Of a stretch of DNA of 64,000 nt, positions 63,972-64,000 are shown piece after piece. The DNA is from Pseudomonadales bacterium (GTDB lineage Bacteria > Pseudomonadota > Gammaproteobacteria > Pseudomonadales > Halieaceae). Made by a program: the position numbers and the translations under genes. How positions within the stretch are numbered: position 1 is the stretch's first letter; every line of letters starts with the position of its first letter. The notes below the pieces were generated by a model. The model made no database searches and was not told where the DNA came from. It worked only from the letters and a program-made list of their open reading frames with translations. The stretch spans positions 62,001 to 126,000 of the forward strand of contig JACKNO010000002.1 of the NCBI GenBank assembly GCA_024234815.1, read 5' to 3'.

Positions 63972-64000
63972 CAAAGTACCTCTTGCCTGTCTCGTGGAGT

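Overview
The window reads as a chromosomal segment of an aerobic, GC-rich marine gammaproteobacterium, most likely of the Halieaceae (OM60/NOR5) type. This rests on the Pseudomonas-like order of the housekeeping block (ygfZ, sdhE, ygfX, nadB, rpoE, rseA, rseB, rseC, mucD, lepA, lepB, rnc, era, recO), on lipid- and steroid-type catabolic genes, on a TonB receptor, and on F420 (FO synthase) capacity. The family assignment is an inference from gene content, not a computed placement.

Layout. 0.1-5 kb: a PA0069-type radical SAM protein, an alpha/beta hydrolase, and a complete pspF / pspABC envelope-stress locus with a sigma-54 promoter in the divergent gap. 5-16 kb is catabolic: succinate-semialdehyde dehydrogenase, glycerol kinase with a downstream zinc-ribbon mini-gene, a second aldehyde dehydrogenase, an acyl-CoA dehydrogenase, an AEC transporter, an omega-amino-acid:pyruvate aminotransferase and its divergent LysR regulator. 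14.84-16.41 kb is a non-coding array of nested hairpin repeats. 16.4-23.7 kb: a 3-ketosteroid dehydrogenase-like flavoprotein, cytochrome c', cytochrome b561, a Nudix hydrolase, a DUF3604 protein, a TIGR01244 phosphatase and a DUF3313 lipoprotein. 23.9-30.5 kb: a four-gene envelope operon (YCF48-like, MMPL/RND, DUF1302, DUF1329). 30.6-42.8 kb: TauE/SafE, purC, truncated globin plus TonB receptor, trpS, a queuosine-mannosyltransferase-like protein, apeB, uppP, tsaB, mobA, a histone H1-like protein and adk. 42.9-59.7 kb: mazG, relA, cysM, acpS, recO, era, rnc, DUF4845, lepB, lepA, mucD, rseC, rseB, rseA, rpoE, nadB, ygfX, sdhE. 59.7-64 kb: ygfZ, ung and a fused FO synthase (fbiC).

How the parts work together. 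Two envelope-stress systems are complete: PspF/PspABC (sigma-54 driven) and AlgU/RpoE with RseA, RseB, RseC and MucD, the latter preceded by two tandem sigma-E-like promoters. The catabolic genes point to growth on amines or polyamines, glycerol, fatty acids and perhaps steroids.

The most unusual elements are: (1) the 1.6-kb array, in which two hairpins per unit carry the same 23-nt loop core in opposite orientation on unrelated but self-complementary arms, and in which smaller 54-nt hairpin modules show compensatory changes; (2) the fused FO synthase, which implies F420 in this gammaproteobacterium; (3) the YCF48/MMPL/DUF1302/DUF1329 operon of unknown substrate. No tRNA, rRNA, CRISPR array, insertion sequence or prophage was recognised.
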